Source of the DNA: Bryobacterales bacterium
GTDB taxonomy: Bacteria; Acidobacteriota; Terriglobia; Bryobacterales; Bryobacteraceae
Assembly: GCA_020852755.1 (NCBI GenBank)
Contig: JADZAF010000138.1
Coordinates: 1-51,879, forward strand
Direction of reading: 5' to 3'
DNA: 51,879 nucleotides
In this document: positions 15,701 to 25,878 of the stretch, in pieces
Numbering within the stretch: the first letter of the stretch is position 1
How the letters are laid out: every line of letters begins with the position of its first letter
Made by a program: the position numbers and the translations under genes
Notes under the pieces: model-generated
What the model was told of the DNA's origin: nothing
Database searches by the model: none
The model's input: the letters and a program-made list of their open reading frames with translations, nothing else

Positions 15701-16304
15701 TGTCCGGCGCCCCATCGATCAGGAACTCGTTGGTCTGCCGCAGGCCTCCGTTGATGGAGAAGTTGGCGTTGTCGCCGTTGTCGAACGGCCGGGTGAACAC
15801 CGGGTTGCCCGCGAACACCACGCCCGGCGTGAGGTTGGAGAGCATGAAGGGGTTGCGCCCGTTCAATGGCAGTTCGGTCACCCGCAGGTTCTCGATCACG
15901 CCGCCGCGGGTGGCCGTCTCCTGGTCGAGCATGGGAGCCTCCGCCGTCACCGTCACCGACTCCTGCAGGCTCCCCACAGCCAGTTCAAAGCTGACCGTCT
16001 TGCGGTCGTTGACGAACAGCTCGATGTTCTCCCGCCGCACGGTCTTGAATCCGTTGGCCTCGACGCGCACGGTATACACGCCCGGCTTCAGAAAGGAAAT
16101 CGTGTAATCGCCGCTCGCGGCGGAGGTGGCGAGCGCCGTCTCGTTGGTTTCCGTGTTCACGGCGCTGACTTTCGCGTTTGCGATCCCCGCGCCACTGGGA
16201 TCTGTGAGCCGCCCGCTCAGGGTGGCCCGGAATTCCTGGGACCAGGCTGTTCCCGCAATAAAGAGCAAAGTGACAGCGAGGCCCGGATGACTGCGTGGCA
16301 ACAT
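12705..16304 (-). CDS. Oar-like TonB-dependent receptor with carboxypeptidase-regulatory domain
   Basis: 1,199 residues from the ATG at 16304, which follows AAAGGAGGTGG at ideal distance; the open frame extends to 16382 but that start lacks a ribosome site. A signal peptide (MLPRSHPGLAVTLLFIAGTAWSQ) is followed by a carboxypeptidase-regulatory-like beta domain (about 25-115), a plug domain (RVTELPLNGRNPFMLSNLTPGVVF) and a long barrel ending in Phe (VQLGFKVNF), as expected for outer-membrane insertion. Such proteins are a hallmark expansion of Acidobacteriota and take up large substrates such as oligosaccharides; the ligand is unknown. No SusD-like or degradative gene is next to it. Confidence 0.92.
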   Translation of the reverse strand: MLPRSHPGLAVTLLFIAGTAWSQEFRATLSGRLTDPSGAGIANAKVSAVNTETNETALATSAASGDYTISFLKPGVYTVRVEANGFKTVRRENIELFVNDRKTVSFELAVGSLQESVTVTAEAPMLDQETATRGGVIENLRVTELPLNGRNPFMLSNLTPGVVFAGNPVFTRPFDNGDNANFSINGGLRQTNEFLIDGAPDNAVTDTAGDRTRASQNVAYIPAVDATQEFKIVTNFYDAQYGRTGGGIINVTTKSGTNEWHGSAYEFLRRYQLDANSFAQNAGGRPRYAVDPVTGENLGGHKLDQYGGVISGPVRIPRLYNGTDKTFFMFGFENYLESTPSPNLVSVPSPAERGGDFSGSGVAIHDPFSTRVNPAFDASLAASASNPRYLRDPFPNNRIPQNRLNPAGAAIANSYPQPNTGSPGQRFNNYNTGANLSDDKFRNWIARVDENFSVSQRMFFRYARNRRDQVDNGYQNFTGPGLDAQDPLVRLNDNAVVDSVTVLSPAAILNLRGAFTRYIEEARRRRVWGFDITQLGFPGSFANSRFDPIPPRIEVQQYPEWGSRNRRYNVSNVLSFQPGISLIRGRHAWKFGGDIRDVRLNTASGSFVWGGGQFRFTRDFTQRVPDVAEPNSGAALASLLLGAPDGGQIQFTPRLAYRWGYYGLYLQDDFKATARLTLNLGLRWDVETAPTERYNRMNRGWAFASPSPLAGAARSADPADCPACASLTGGLLFAGENRSRGAFDNDFNHWQPRIGAAYQLTDRTVLRGGFGVFYLPEAAFGGVAGFAADTPFVATLGGGADQFIPANRLDNPFPGGLFQPAGSSQGLMTFAGRNVIFTDVGREVPHVRQFSAGIQHQFPWSVRVDASYAGSRTHNVNTNTNQAGGARNLNVNTVEQLARARQDPNYFNQPVANPFAGLLPGTGLNGAALARSQLLKPFPQFGDVLLAGEPVGRTWYDALQISVEKRYTEGLVMVAAYSWSKNLEQLAFANPQDAHPVKNLAAQDRPHRLVLSGSWELPVGRGKKLGNKMGRGWNLLAGGWQYNWIATLQSGLPLDLPGSVDALRSPSLEGRTKNFWFNTCVANVAGTAAFMPDPAHGSFSVPCNTPAWQLRGPFTLRGTPFRTGEVRVPTEPQWDMSVNKKFYLNERIHAQFRFEMFNAFNTPVRPGPIIDPTDPNFGWVPIGQVNIPRQVQLGFKVNF

Positions 16305-16637
16305 ACCACCTCCTTTAGCCCCTCGTCCGCATACATCCACGATATCCGGTTCCCGCTGGTAATGAAGCTTACATTCCACCACGGGCGCCCGGCAAGGTGA
16401 CGATCTTCACGCTTCGGTCGAGTGGAATTGAGCCGCGGCGGCCCAGTCCCTTTTCTCCGTGAAACCACTGCGCGATTCGGGGAGGCGGGAGCATGCGCGA
16501 GTCAACCGAATGCTGGTCGGAAAGAGGGGGGTCCAACTCCGTCGGGAACGCGAAGCGTCTGTCGTTAGCTCTAAGTCCAAGTGCTGGATCCTTGGCTTGA
16601 GCTCCGTCCAAGCGGCTTTCCCCGCCTTCCACCGGGA
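16305..16637. other. Intergenic region between TonB receptor and T6SS cargo genes
   Basis: About 330 bases. It holds the receptor's ribosome site at its left end. The open frames that cross it are extensions of shadow frames with no family signature. I see no RNA gene, clear terminator or insertion-sequence end. It marks the boundary of the type VI island. Confidence 0.4.
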
Positions 16638-17300
16638 TTAACCCCGGCCGGAGACTCCCCGCGGCGGCGCCGCGGTGCCGGGCGGCGCCTGGCGCCGGAG
16701 GCCGCTCAGCGCTCCGTTCCAGCCGTCGAATGCCGGGCTGTTGATCAAGGCCTCGAAAAGGCGGTTGGCCCGGTCGCCCTCGTACGCCCCAGGATCGGCA
16801 GGATGCCGGTAGGCCCGCCGCGCAAGCTGCGTGACCACGAAGATCAGGTAGCAGTCGGCGAAGGTTTCTCCCGGGCCCTGCGTGCGGCCGGTGTGAGCCG
16901 TGCCGCTCAACAGCCGGTACAGATCCGGATGGCGGCTCCGCAACCCCGCCATCGCGCCATACAGGTAATCCACACAGTGCCCGAACTCGTGCAGCGCCGT
17001 CACATTGACGTTCCGGTTCAGAGGATCGTCGAATGAAACGGCGCTCAGGCGAATCCAGGGCGCCGGATCCGATCCGCCGCCCCGCGCCGGCGAGCACTGC
17101 CGGCCGGATGCCCGGATCACTCCTCGTGCGCCCGCGAACTTGCGCAGGTGCTCCACGGGCGCCACGCTCAGGGTCTGCTTGAGGACGTCGACGTGCCGGT
17201 CGGTGGGACGAAAGTCGCCGGCGCCGGCGGCGACGTAAAGGGGGATGAAGACCCCCTGCGGCGCCAGGACGACCATGTTCAGGGGCCGCGTGCAACTCAT
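16638..17300 (-). CDS. HExxH metalloprotease, candidate T6SS effector
   Basis: 220 residues, no signal peptide. A zinc-protease site HEFGH (104-108) is followed by GETFADCY with Glu145 in the position of a third zinc ligand, the gluzincin arrangement seen in M34 lethal-factor-like enzymes. Upstream, RLSAVSFDDPLNRNVNVTALHEFGH fits the edge strand and active-site helix. The gene begins six bases after the PAAR stop, the usual place for a PAAR-delivered toxin. The N-terminal third has no recognised fold. Metalloprotease call is fairly strong; the effector role is inferred from position. The long, GC-rich C-terminal tail (from about 200) looks disordered. Confidence 0.72.
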   Translation of the reverse strand: MSCTRPLNMVVLAPQGVFIPLYVAAGAGDFRPTDRHVDVLKQTLSVAPVEHLRKFAGARGVIRASGRQCSPARGGGSDPAPWIRLSAVSFDDPLNRNVNVTALHEFGHCVDYLYGAMAGLRSRHPDLYRLLSGTAHTGRTQGPGETFADCYLIFVVTQLARRAYRHPADPGAYEGDRANRLFEALINSPAFDGWNGALSGLRRQAPPGTAAPPRGVSGRG

Positions 17301-17306
17301 GGATCG

Positions 17307-17660
17307 CTAGCCCCCGATCAGGGTCTTACGTGTCGCGGCCAGCGCCACATTGCCCAGAAAGACGCCGCAAGCCCCGGTGTCCGGCGCCGGGGTCCACCGG
17401 GCCGCCGGGAGAAAATGGGTCTGGACAGTCAGCGACCCCGTGACGATGGGAGCGGGGGGAGACGGCGGATGGACGATGCCGCCGCTGATCGCTCCCGTGC
17501 AGATCACGCTGCAGTTCACGTGGGCCGCCGGCAGGAATTCGATGACCACCGGGGTGGCCGCGCAGGCGGCGCAGGGCGCCGGCGCCGCCGGGCCGATCAC
17601 GCCGCACGGCGCCGCCAGGTCATGGGTGATCGGGTCCGTAAGTCTCGCCGCGGGATACAT
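17307..17660 (-). CDS. PAAR-domain spike-tip protein
   Basis: 117 residues; ATG preceded by AGGAGAAGGAGAG. It begins MYPAARLTDPITHDLAAPCG, the standard opening of a PAAR domain, and continues with the Gly/Pro-rich short-strand pattern and a C-terminal GNVALAATRKTLIGG. PAAR proteins cap the VgrG spike and carry effectors. The several cysteines (APCG, PCAACAA, NCSVICTG, TGACG) may help bind the tip metal or form disulfides. It lies between the candidate lipoprotein and the HEFGH protease gene. Confidence 0.85.
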   Translation of the reverse strand: MYPAARLTDPITHDLAAPCGVIGPAAPAPCAACAATPVVIEFLPAAHVNCSVICTGAISGGIVHPPSPPAPIVTGSLTVQTHFLPAARWTPAPDTGACGVFLGNVALAATRKTLIGG

Positions 17661-17693
17661 TGCCGCTCTCCTTCTCCTCGCGCCCCCGGCACC

Positions 17694-18404
17694 CTACTTC
17701 GTGTAGGGAACGGGAATCGCTTCTTCGAGCACTTTCTCTTCCACCTCGATCCTGCCGTCCGGCTGCACCCTGGCGCGAATGGCCACCAGGTTCCGGCTGC
17801 GCACGGCAAACAGGGTGACGGCCCAGGGATCCTGGGCGGAGGTTGCCGGCGGCCGGATGACGCCGCTGTACTTCTGCCGCAATTCCTCGAATCTCTTCTG
17901 CTCCTCCGGTTTCGGCTTGTTCATCGGCCTTATATCGTCGAAGGAGTGCGGGATCTGGAAGCCGCTCAGGAGATCGCACGTGGTCTCCAGAAAGGTGGTC
18001 GCGTAGGCGACGCGGTTCAGTTCCGTCTCCAGGCGCACTCCCGCGCGGGAGGCCAGTTCCACGAATCCCGGAGGGTTCCCGCCCAGCAGCACCGCGAAGC
18101 CGGGTTCGGCCGCGCCGATCGCAAAAACCAGGGGACGCAGCGGAGGCCGGCTGGAAACGTGGAAGATGCCGCCGCGGACGAAAAACGGGGTCGCGAGCTG
18201 CCGGACCACCGTTTCCGGCCGGCGGATCAGGCCTGCCGCCTGCTGGCTCACTGCTTCGATCCTCTGCGCCAACTCTGCTTTGTCAAGCATTGCCTCTTCC
18301 TTCCCTTGGAGGCCGGCCGCGGCACGGCGGGCCGCCGGCGCCTCGCTGCTGCAGGCCGCTGCGCCCAATGCGATGATACAAGCCGCCGCCGGCGCCAGTC
18401 TCAT
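17694..18404 (-). CDS. Putative lipoprotein next to VgrG, candidate immunity protein
   Basis: 236 residues. The N-terminus (MRLAPAAACIIALGAAACSS) has a hydrophobic core and a Cys in a lipobox-like setting (GAAAC). The rest is a soluble alpha/beta protein with PLVFAIGAAEPGFAVLLGGNPPGFVELASRAGVRLETELNRVAYA, which I do not recognise. An in-frame Met at residue 39 is an alternative cytoplasmic start. It starts three bases after the stop of the VgrG-metalloprotease gene and is the only non-structural, non-enzyme gene among the cargo, so it could be an immunity protein or a processing factor. It does not look like TssJ. Confidence 0.6.
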   Translation of the reverse strand: MRLAPAAACIIALGAAACSSEAPAARRAAAGLQGKEEAMLDKAELAQRIEAVSQQAAGLIRRPETVVRQLATPFFVRGGIFHVSSRPPLRPLVFAIGAAEPGFAVLLGGNPPGFVELASRAGVRLETELNRVAYATTFLETTCDLLSGFQIPHSFDDIRPMNKPKPEEQKRFEELRQKYSGVIRPPATSAQDPWAVTLFAVRSRNLVAIRARVQPDGRIEVEEKVLEEAIPVPYTK

Positions 18405-18407
18405 GAC

Positions 18408-21071
18408 CTACGGCGTTCCTCCGCCGCCCGCCGCTCCCGGATGCTGGCTGTCCCAGTAATTGCCCCAGTAGTCGGTATAGGGCTGGTGCGTGTTGCCGGT
18501 GGTGATGTTGCCATTCTGGTATTCCTGGTAGATAGCGTCTTCGGCGTCCTGGTGGGCATGTTCCCTCACCTGCTCCTCGGACCACTCCGGGTGGTCCTGG
18601 CGGGCCTGGGTTTCCGAAGCGTTGTAGGCGTTGTTGTAGGCGGTTTCGGTGACGGTGGCGTGGTTGTCCGTATGCCCCTGGTCCCTTAGCTCCTGCTCCG
18701 CCTGGTAGGCCTGGCTCTCACACCGCGCGTCCTCCCGAAGCTGGGTATCGACGTAGTCCTGGCGGCTCTGATTCTGCACATCGGCTCCGCTGTGCTCGTT
18801 TTCGGCCTCGGCATGTCCCATTTCGTGCACGAAGGTTGTCGCCGGACTGGCGGAGTTCGAATCGAGATAGACCGTATTGGGCGGCGTGCTGTCGTGCCCG
18901 GCGTACTGAGCTGCCTGGCCGGGCGCGAAGTTCGGCTGCACGTTGTAGCGGTCGTACACCTCCAGCGCGTGCCGCCCGGCCTCGGAATCCCGCAGCCGGT
19001 TGCGGATGGCTTGCATCTGGGCCGACTCGCCGGGACGCGGGGGCGCCACGTAATGCTGCGCCGCGACCCGCCGGCGGTTGCGCGGGCCGCGCCCGCCGCC
19101 CCGCCCCACCCGGGAGAGATATCCCGGCTCGCCCGTGTCGGCGCCGGAGGCATCGTAGGGGTCTTCGATGACGGGGCTCACCACTCCCGTGGCGAAGCCG
19201 CCGGAGTTGATCTTCACCAGGGTGCCTGCGATCGTGATGCCCGAGGGATCGATCATGATGCAGTTGCCGCCCACCTTGAGGCTGATCTTGGTTAAGGCCT
19301 CGATGCGGATCTCCCGGGCGTTCCATTCCGCTTTGCCGGTGACGATGTCGGCTTCGTCGCCTTTGTACTCGCCCACCACGTTGCCGCCTACCGAGACGTG
19401 CAGCTTGCCGTCGAGTTTCTCGAACCGGTCGGCGTCGAAGTGAACGTCGTTGGCGTCCTTGCCGTGCACGAAGATGCCGGCCCCGCTGAGAATGTGCCGC
19501 TCGCCGCCGTTGGTCTGGAAACAGGAGGCTTTCGCCCGAATGTCCATGCGCTTCTCGGAATGCAGGAAGACCTGTTCCGAGCCCGTCTTGTCCTCGAACC
19601 GGATTTCGTTGAACCCCCGGCGGCCTTTGGAGGAGTTGCTCTTGATGTAGGCCAGGGTCTGGAAGCCCGGCAGGTCGTAATGCGGCATGTTTTCGGCATG
19701 GTAGAGAGAGCCGGTGATGAGAGGGCGGTCGGGGTCCCCTTCCAGGAAATCCACCACAACCTCGTGGCCGATGCGCGGGATGTACATGGCGCCCCACTGC
19801 TTTCCGGCCCACAACTGGGCCACGCGCATCCAGCAGGAACTTCTCTCGTTGTGGGAGCCCAGGCGGTCCCAGTGGAACTGGACCTTGATGCGGCCGTACT
19901 TGTCGGTGTAGATCTCCTCGCCTGCCGGGCCCGTGACGACGGCGGTCTGGCAGCCTTCCACAACCGGTTTGGGCGTTACCCGCAAGGGCCGGTAATGAAC
20001 CCGGGAAGGGATGCAGGTAAACGAGTTCGCATAGGTAGCGCCCTCGCCCTGCGTGCCGGCGATGAAGGCTCCGCTGTGCGCGCTGTGCGTCACTGAAGTC
20101 ACCAGGTATTCCCGGTTCTGGTCCTGGCGATCGTGTTCGATGAGGTCGAACTTGTATCCCACAGCCAGGACCCGGCAGTTGCCGGCCCCGTTGACCACCT
20201 CGTGAGGCGTCTCCTCCTCTTCGATGCGGGTGCGCACCAGAGTATCGCCGCGGCTCCGGTTCAGGTAGTCGCCCGGGTGGTCGTACACCTCGTAGCTCTT
20301 GTTGCCGCCCTGGTCGATGGTGCTTTCAACCTGGGTCAGGAGGTCGGTCGACGGCGTTTCAAAATTGTAATCCTTCAGCGCGTACTTCCCGGTCCGGTAT
20401 TCATGCTGGTAGCACCAATCGAAGATAACGTCCTCATCGCGCTCCATACCGGGACCGACGACGTGCTCGAAACGGAGCTGGGACTGGCCCGGCAGGGTCC
20501 GGTGAACGGAAGGGTTGTCGCCGATCACCATCACGTGCCTGCCGTCCTCATGGCGGAAGAAGAAGAAGATGCCCTCTTCCTCCATCAGCCGCATCACGAA
20601 GTTGGCGTCGGTCTCCCGATACTGGACGCAATAGGTGCGCGGCTCATAGGAACCCTGCAACTGCAGCTCGTAGTCCGGGAAGCCGTACTCGTCGAACAGC
20701 TCGGAGAGAATGTCGGGAACGCTCTTCTCCTGAAAGATCTTGCAGTCCGCGGTGCGCGTCAGGAACCACAGCCAGGGCGCCATGACGGCTTCGTACCTCG
20801 CCAGATGCCCTTCCACCGGCAGTTGCGCAAAGCGGACGATGTGCCCGTTCAGGCAGCGTTCCGAGCCGTCCTCGATCCGGACCCTGACGGTCACATTCCG
20901 TCCCATGATGTCGTCGAAATTCAGGTTGAAATTGGTGCTGAGCAGGTCGAGGTGGAAGTGAAAGATCCGGTTCATCCCTTCCGTGCCCGTGAAGGACCGG
21001 AGCAGCAGGACGTCCGCTCCCAGCGGAGTGTCGATGCCGATCAGGCGGCCTTGCTGTGTGATTTCTGGCAT
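18408..21071 (-). CDS. tssI: VgrG spike with C-terminal HExxH metalloprotease domain
   Basis: 887 residues. Residues 1-370 form the gp27-like part (FTGTEGMNRIFHFHLDL near 27-43; EEEGIFFFFRHEDG near 164-177). The gp5/OB region has GPAGEEIYTDKYGRIKVQFHWDR (381-403) and SCWMRVAQLWAGKQWGAMYIPRIGHEVVVDFLEGDPDRP (412-450). After the beta-helix spike (to about 640) comes a basic linker (RVGRGGGRGPRNRRRV) and an extension of about 220 residues with HEMGHAEAENEH (from 749), followed by a Glu-rich helix (REDARCESQAYQAEQE) that could give the third zinc ligand. This is an 'evolved' VgrG carrying its own protease. It is followed by the candidate immunity lipoprotein gene. Confidence 0.9.
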   Translation of the reverse strand: MPEITQQGRLIGIDTPLGADVLLLRSFTGTEGMNRIFHFHLDLLSTNFNLNFDDIMGRNVTVRVRIEDGSERCLNGHIVRFAQLPVEGHLARYEAVMAPWLWFLTRTADCKIFQEKSVPDILSELFDEYGFPDYELQLQGSYEPRTYCVQYRETDANFVMRLMEEEGIFFFFRHEDGRHVMVIGDNPSVHRTLPGQSQLRFEHVVGPGMERDEDVIFDWCYQHEYRTGKYALKDYNFETPSTDLLTQVESTIDQGGNKSYEVYDHPGDYLNRSRGDTLVRTRIEEEETPHEVVNGAGNCRVLAVGYKFDLIEHDRQDQNREYLVTSVTHSAHSGAFIAGTQGEGATYANSFTCIPSRVHYRPLRVTPKPVVEGCQTAVVTGPAGEEIYTDKYGRIKVQFHWDRLGSHNERSSCWMRVAQLWAGKQWGAMYIPRIGHEVVVDFLEGDPDRPLITGSLYHAENMPHYDLPGFQTLAYIKSNSSKGRRGFNEIRFEDKTGSEQVFLHSEKRMDIRAKASCFQTNGGERHILSGAGIFVHGKDANDVHFDADRFEKLDGKLHVSVGGNVVGEYKGDEADIVTGKAEWNAREIRIEALTKISLKVGGNCIMIDPSGITIAGTLVKINSGGFATGVVSPVIEDPYDASGADTGEPGYLSRVGRGGGRGPRNRRRVAAQHYVAPPRPGESAQMQAIRNRLRDSEAGRHALEVYDRYNVQPNFAPGQAAQYAGHDSTPPNTVYLDSNSASPATTFVHEMGHAEAENEHSGADVQNQSRQDYVDTQLREDARCESQAYQAEQELRDQGHTDNHATVTETAYNNAYNASETQARQDHPEWSEEQVREHAHQDAEDAIYQEYQNGNITTGNTHQPYTDYWGNYWDSQHPGAAGGGGTP

Positions 21072-21093
21072 GGCATGTCCTCGTCAAACGCGG

Positions 21094-22107
21094 TCAGCCG
21101 GACGACTGCAGAACGGCGGCGAACCGTTCCGCGAACAGCGGCAGCCGGATGTCCACTCCGGCAGCCTCTCCTCCCCGGGGATTGCGAAGGTGAATCACCT
21201 GTTCCTCCAGGCCCATCACGGCATAAGAGTGACTCGCCTCGATGCCGTTCCGGCCATTGGTATCGGCGCGGCTGGCCGCGATGGTGGGCCGGTTGCCGGA
21301 ACGGTTGAGCAGTTCGCGTAAGCCCGCCGCGGTGAGCCTGTGCGCACTGTCGTCCGCCTCGTAGAGAGTGCCCGCTTCCAGATGGGCCATGACGCAGCGG
21401 CCGGCCAGGTCCATGAAGACCTGGCGCGTGTCCGGCGGGGTGTAATCGGACTCGCGGTCGGCCGCCCCGGTGCCGATCCGGTTGAGGTTGTCGTACGCGT
21501 TACGGCCTCTCCAGACCGCGTAGGCCTTCTCGATGTAACACATCCATCCCGTGTTGGTGGTGGAATGACAGTACGCGATCCTGCCGCCCGTCATCCAGAG
21601 CAGGCTGCTGACTTCCGTCCGGCTGCCTCCCGGAAACTGCACGGCGATCAGCCGGCCGGCGCTGTGAGGATACTGGCCGGCCGGGTCGCCCAGCGCGCGC
21701 GACTGGATGGCGGCCTGAACCGCCGTCACCATGCCTTGCAGAGCCGCGGCCCGGGTGTGCGCCAGGGCCACCAGCGCGGCTGCCAGCGGACAGGCATTCA
21801 CATTTCCCTGGATGACCTCTTCCGGCAGCGGAGCGCCGGACGCGCCGAACAGAACGAGCTGGAAATCCCGCAGGGAGGCGATGTCGCTGCTGAGCGGGTC
21901 CGGCTCCGTCATTTGCCGTCCGGCCGCGGGCACGGCGTCGGAAGCCGTGTCCTGGGGGACCCGTTCCTGTTCGGCCAGAAGCACCCGGCCGGGGCCCCCG
22001 AGCGGGCCCTGGCGCCGCGCGCCCCGTTGCCGCGGACTGCCCCCGGGCGGGTAACTCTCCCCGCGAAGCGGCCCCGGAATCCGTCCCCTGGTAGTCGGTG
22101 GCACCAC
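21094..22107 (-). CDS. Calpain-like cysteine protease, candidate T6SS effector
   Basis: 337 residues from a GTG with GGGAGG upstream. The triad order and spacing fit peptidase family C2 (calpain): Cys106 in GNVNACPLAAALVALA (compare calpain GDCWLLAA), the helix IEKAYAVWRGRNAYDNLNRIGTG (compare EKAYAK..GSY..L..G), His293 in ASHSYAVMGL and Asn309 in IHLRNPRG (usual NPWG). The first 65 residues are Pro/Gly/Arg-rich and may be a loading region; a Met at 66 is an alternative start. It sits between clpV and vgrG in the T6SS operon, so I infer an injected protease. No obvious immunity gene adjoins it. Confidence 0.7.
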   Translation of the reverse strand: MVPPTTRGRIPGPLRGESYPPGGSPRQRGARRQGPLGGPGRVLLAEQERVPQDTASDAVPAAGRQMTEPDPLSSDIASLRDFQLVLFGASGAPLPEEVIQGNVNACPLAAALVALAHTRAAALQGMVTAVQAAIQSRALGDPAGQYPHSAGRLIAVQFPGGSRTEVSSLLWMTGGRIAYCHSTTNTGWMCYIEKAYAVWRGRNAYDNLNRIGTGAADRESDYTPPDTRQVFMDLAGRCVMAHLEAGTLYEADDSAHRLTAAGLRELLNRSGNRPTIAASRADTNGRNGIEASHSYAVMGLEEQVIHLRNPRGGEAAGVDIRLPLFAERFAAVLQSSG

Positions 22108-22115
22108 GGGCCTCC

Positions 22116-24773
<2,658 letters not shown>

Positions 24774-24846
24774 TCTGGCCTCCTCCGAACCGGAGCAACC
24801 GGCTCCGCGTTCTGTTCAGAAAACCGCCTATCCTCGCGGCCTCCGT

Positions 24847-25878
24847 TCATAACAGGAGTACCGTGTCGCCGGGATCGCGATCCATCCCGGCGGTGTTTAC
24901 CCAGGTGAGCCAGCCGAGCCGCGGCGCGTCGGCGCCTTCCGCCCCCAGCCGGCACACCGGCGTTTCCTCCCGCTTCAGAACAAGCCTGGCCTCGAACTCC
25001 AGTTCCGGGCCTCCAAAAAAACGCGCAAACGCCCGCAGGGGCGCGTAGGCCGGCCCTCCCGGCAGAAAATCGAGATACTGCTCCCTGCTGAGCGGGCCCA
25101 GAACGATTCTGGCCCGCGATTGCTGGTACCAGACTTCGTCCCCGACCACCGCTCCCCAGCCCAACTGCGCCGAGAGCGTTTCGGATTCATCCAGGCAGCA
25201 CTGTTCCGCGCGTCCCAAAGCGTACCAGACACCGACAAACTGTTCGATCCGCGCCGGCGCCTGGAAGTAATCCTCCAGTACCTGCCGCAGGGCGGCTGCG
25301 GACAGCGGGCGCTGGGCCAGCAGTCCCGAGTAGAAGATGAAGGTCTCGTCGGCTACGGCCTGGCGGTTCTGAAGACCCGGGGTCCCCAGCCCCAGCAGAT
25401 CCAGAAAATAGTGGGTGAGCCCGCCGCGGCGTCCGCTCTCGTAGTCCACCGGCAGCCGGTACTTCTCCCAGGCCCGGTAGAACAGCGAGATGATCCTGTG
25501 GTTGAACAGGTCGTAGAAGTCCCGCATGGTCGCGTCGCGCTCTCGCAACCGGTCCAGGACCAGGCTGGTGTAGACGGTGGGCAGGGCCCCCGATGGGCCC
25601 GTGAGGCCCATGAAATTCACCCGCATCAGCGGCGGGCCGTCCTCGCGCACCGTGAGAGACTGGATCTCGCCGGCCGGAAACGCGAGCGACTGATGCGCGC
25701 CGAAACGCACGCACTCGGCCGCCGGACTGGCGAACAGCCCCGGCGTCTTGCCCCGGCCGGCAAGTTTCAACAGGCGCACTGCCTGGAAGAACTCGAAGCG
25801 GCAAGGACTGGCCACAAGAGCGGTGACTGCCTCGCCGGCCTTCACAGGAGGGTCTGCTCGCCTGCTCTCGGCGGCCAT
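24847..25878 (-). CDS. tssG: T6SS baseplate protein TssG
   Basis: 343 residues. It shows the TssG/ImpH pattern: an N-terminal PCRFEFFQAVRLLKLAGRG, then FGAHQSLAFPAGEI, VNFMGLTGPSGALPTVYTSLVLDRLRERDATMRDFYDLFNHRIISLFYRAWEKYR, and the C-terminal LGPLSREQYLDFLPGG. Two TssG copies normally pair with TssF to form a baseplate wedge with TssE and TssK. The start overlaps the end of tssF by 37 bases, indicating coupled translation. Confidence 0.95.
   Translation of the reverse strand: MAAESRRADPPVKAGEAVTALVASPCRFEFFQAVRLLKLAGRGKTPGLFASPAAECVRFGAHQSLAFPAGEIQSLTVREDGPPLMRVNFMGLTGPSGALPTVYTSLVLDRLRERDATMRDFYDLFNHRIISLFYRAWEKYRLPVDYESGRRGGLTHYFLDLLGLGTPGLQNRQAVADETFIFYSGLLAQRPLSAAALRQVLEDYFQAPARIEQFVGVWYALGRAEQCCLDESETLSAQLGWGAVVGDEVWYQQSRARIVLGPLSREQYLDFLPGGPAYAPLRAFARFFGGPELEFEARLVLKREETPVCRLGAEGADAPRLGWLTWVNTAGMDRDPGDTVLLL

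Noticed and set aside
12705..16304. Long plus-strand open frames opposite the TonB receptor (for example 14637-16400) as genes.
   Set aside because: They are shadows of a GC-rich real gene: no ribosome sites, Arg/Val/Ala-biased composition and no family motifs.
17694..18404. Lipoprotein considered as TssJ.
   Set aside because: It is longer than typical TssJ, lies among the cargo genes rather than near tssK-tssL-tssM, and shows none of the TssJ beta-sandwich motifs I can recall.
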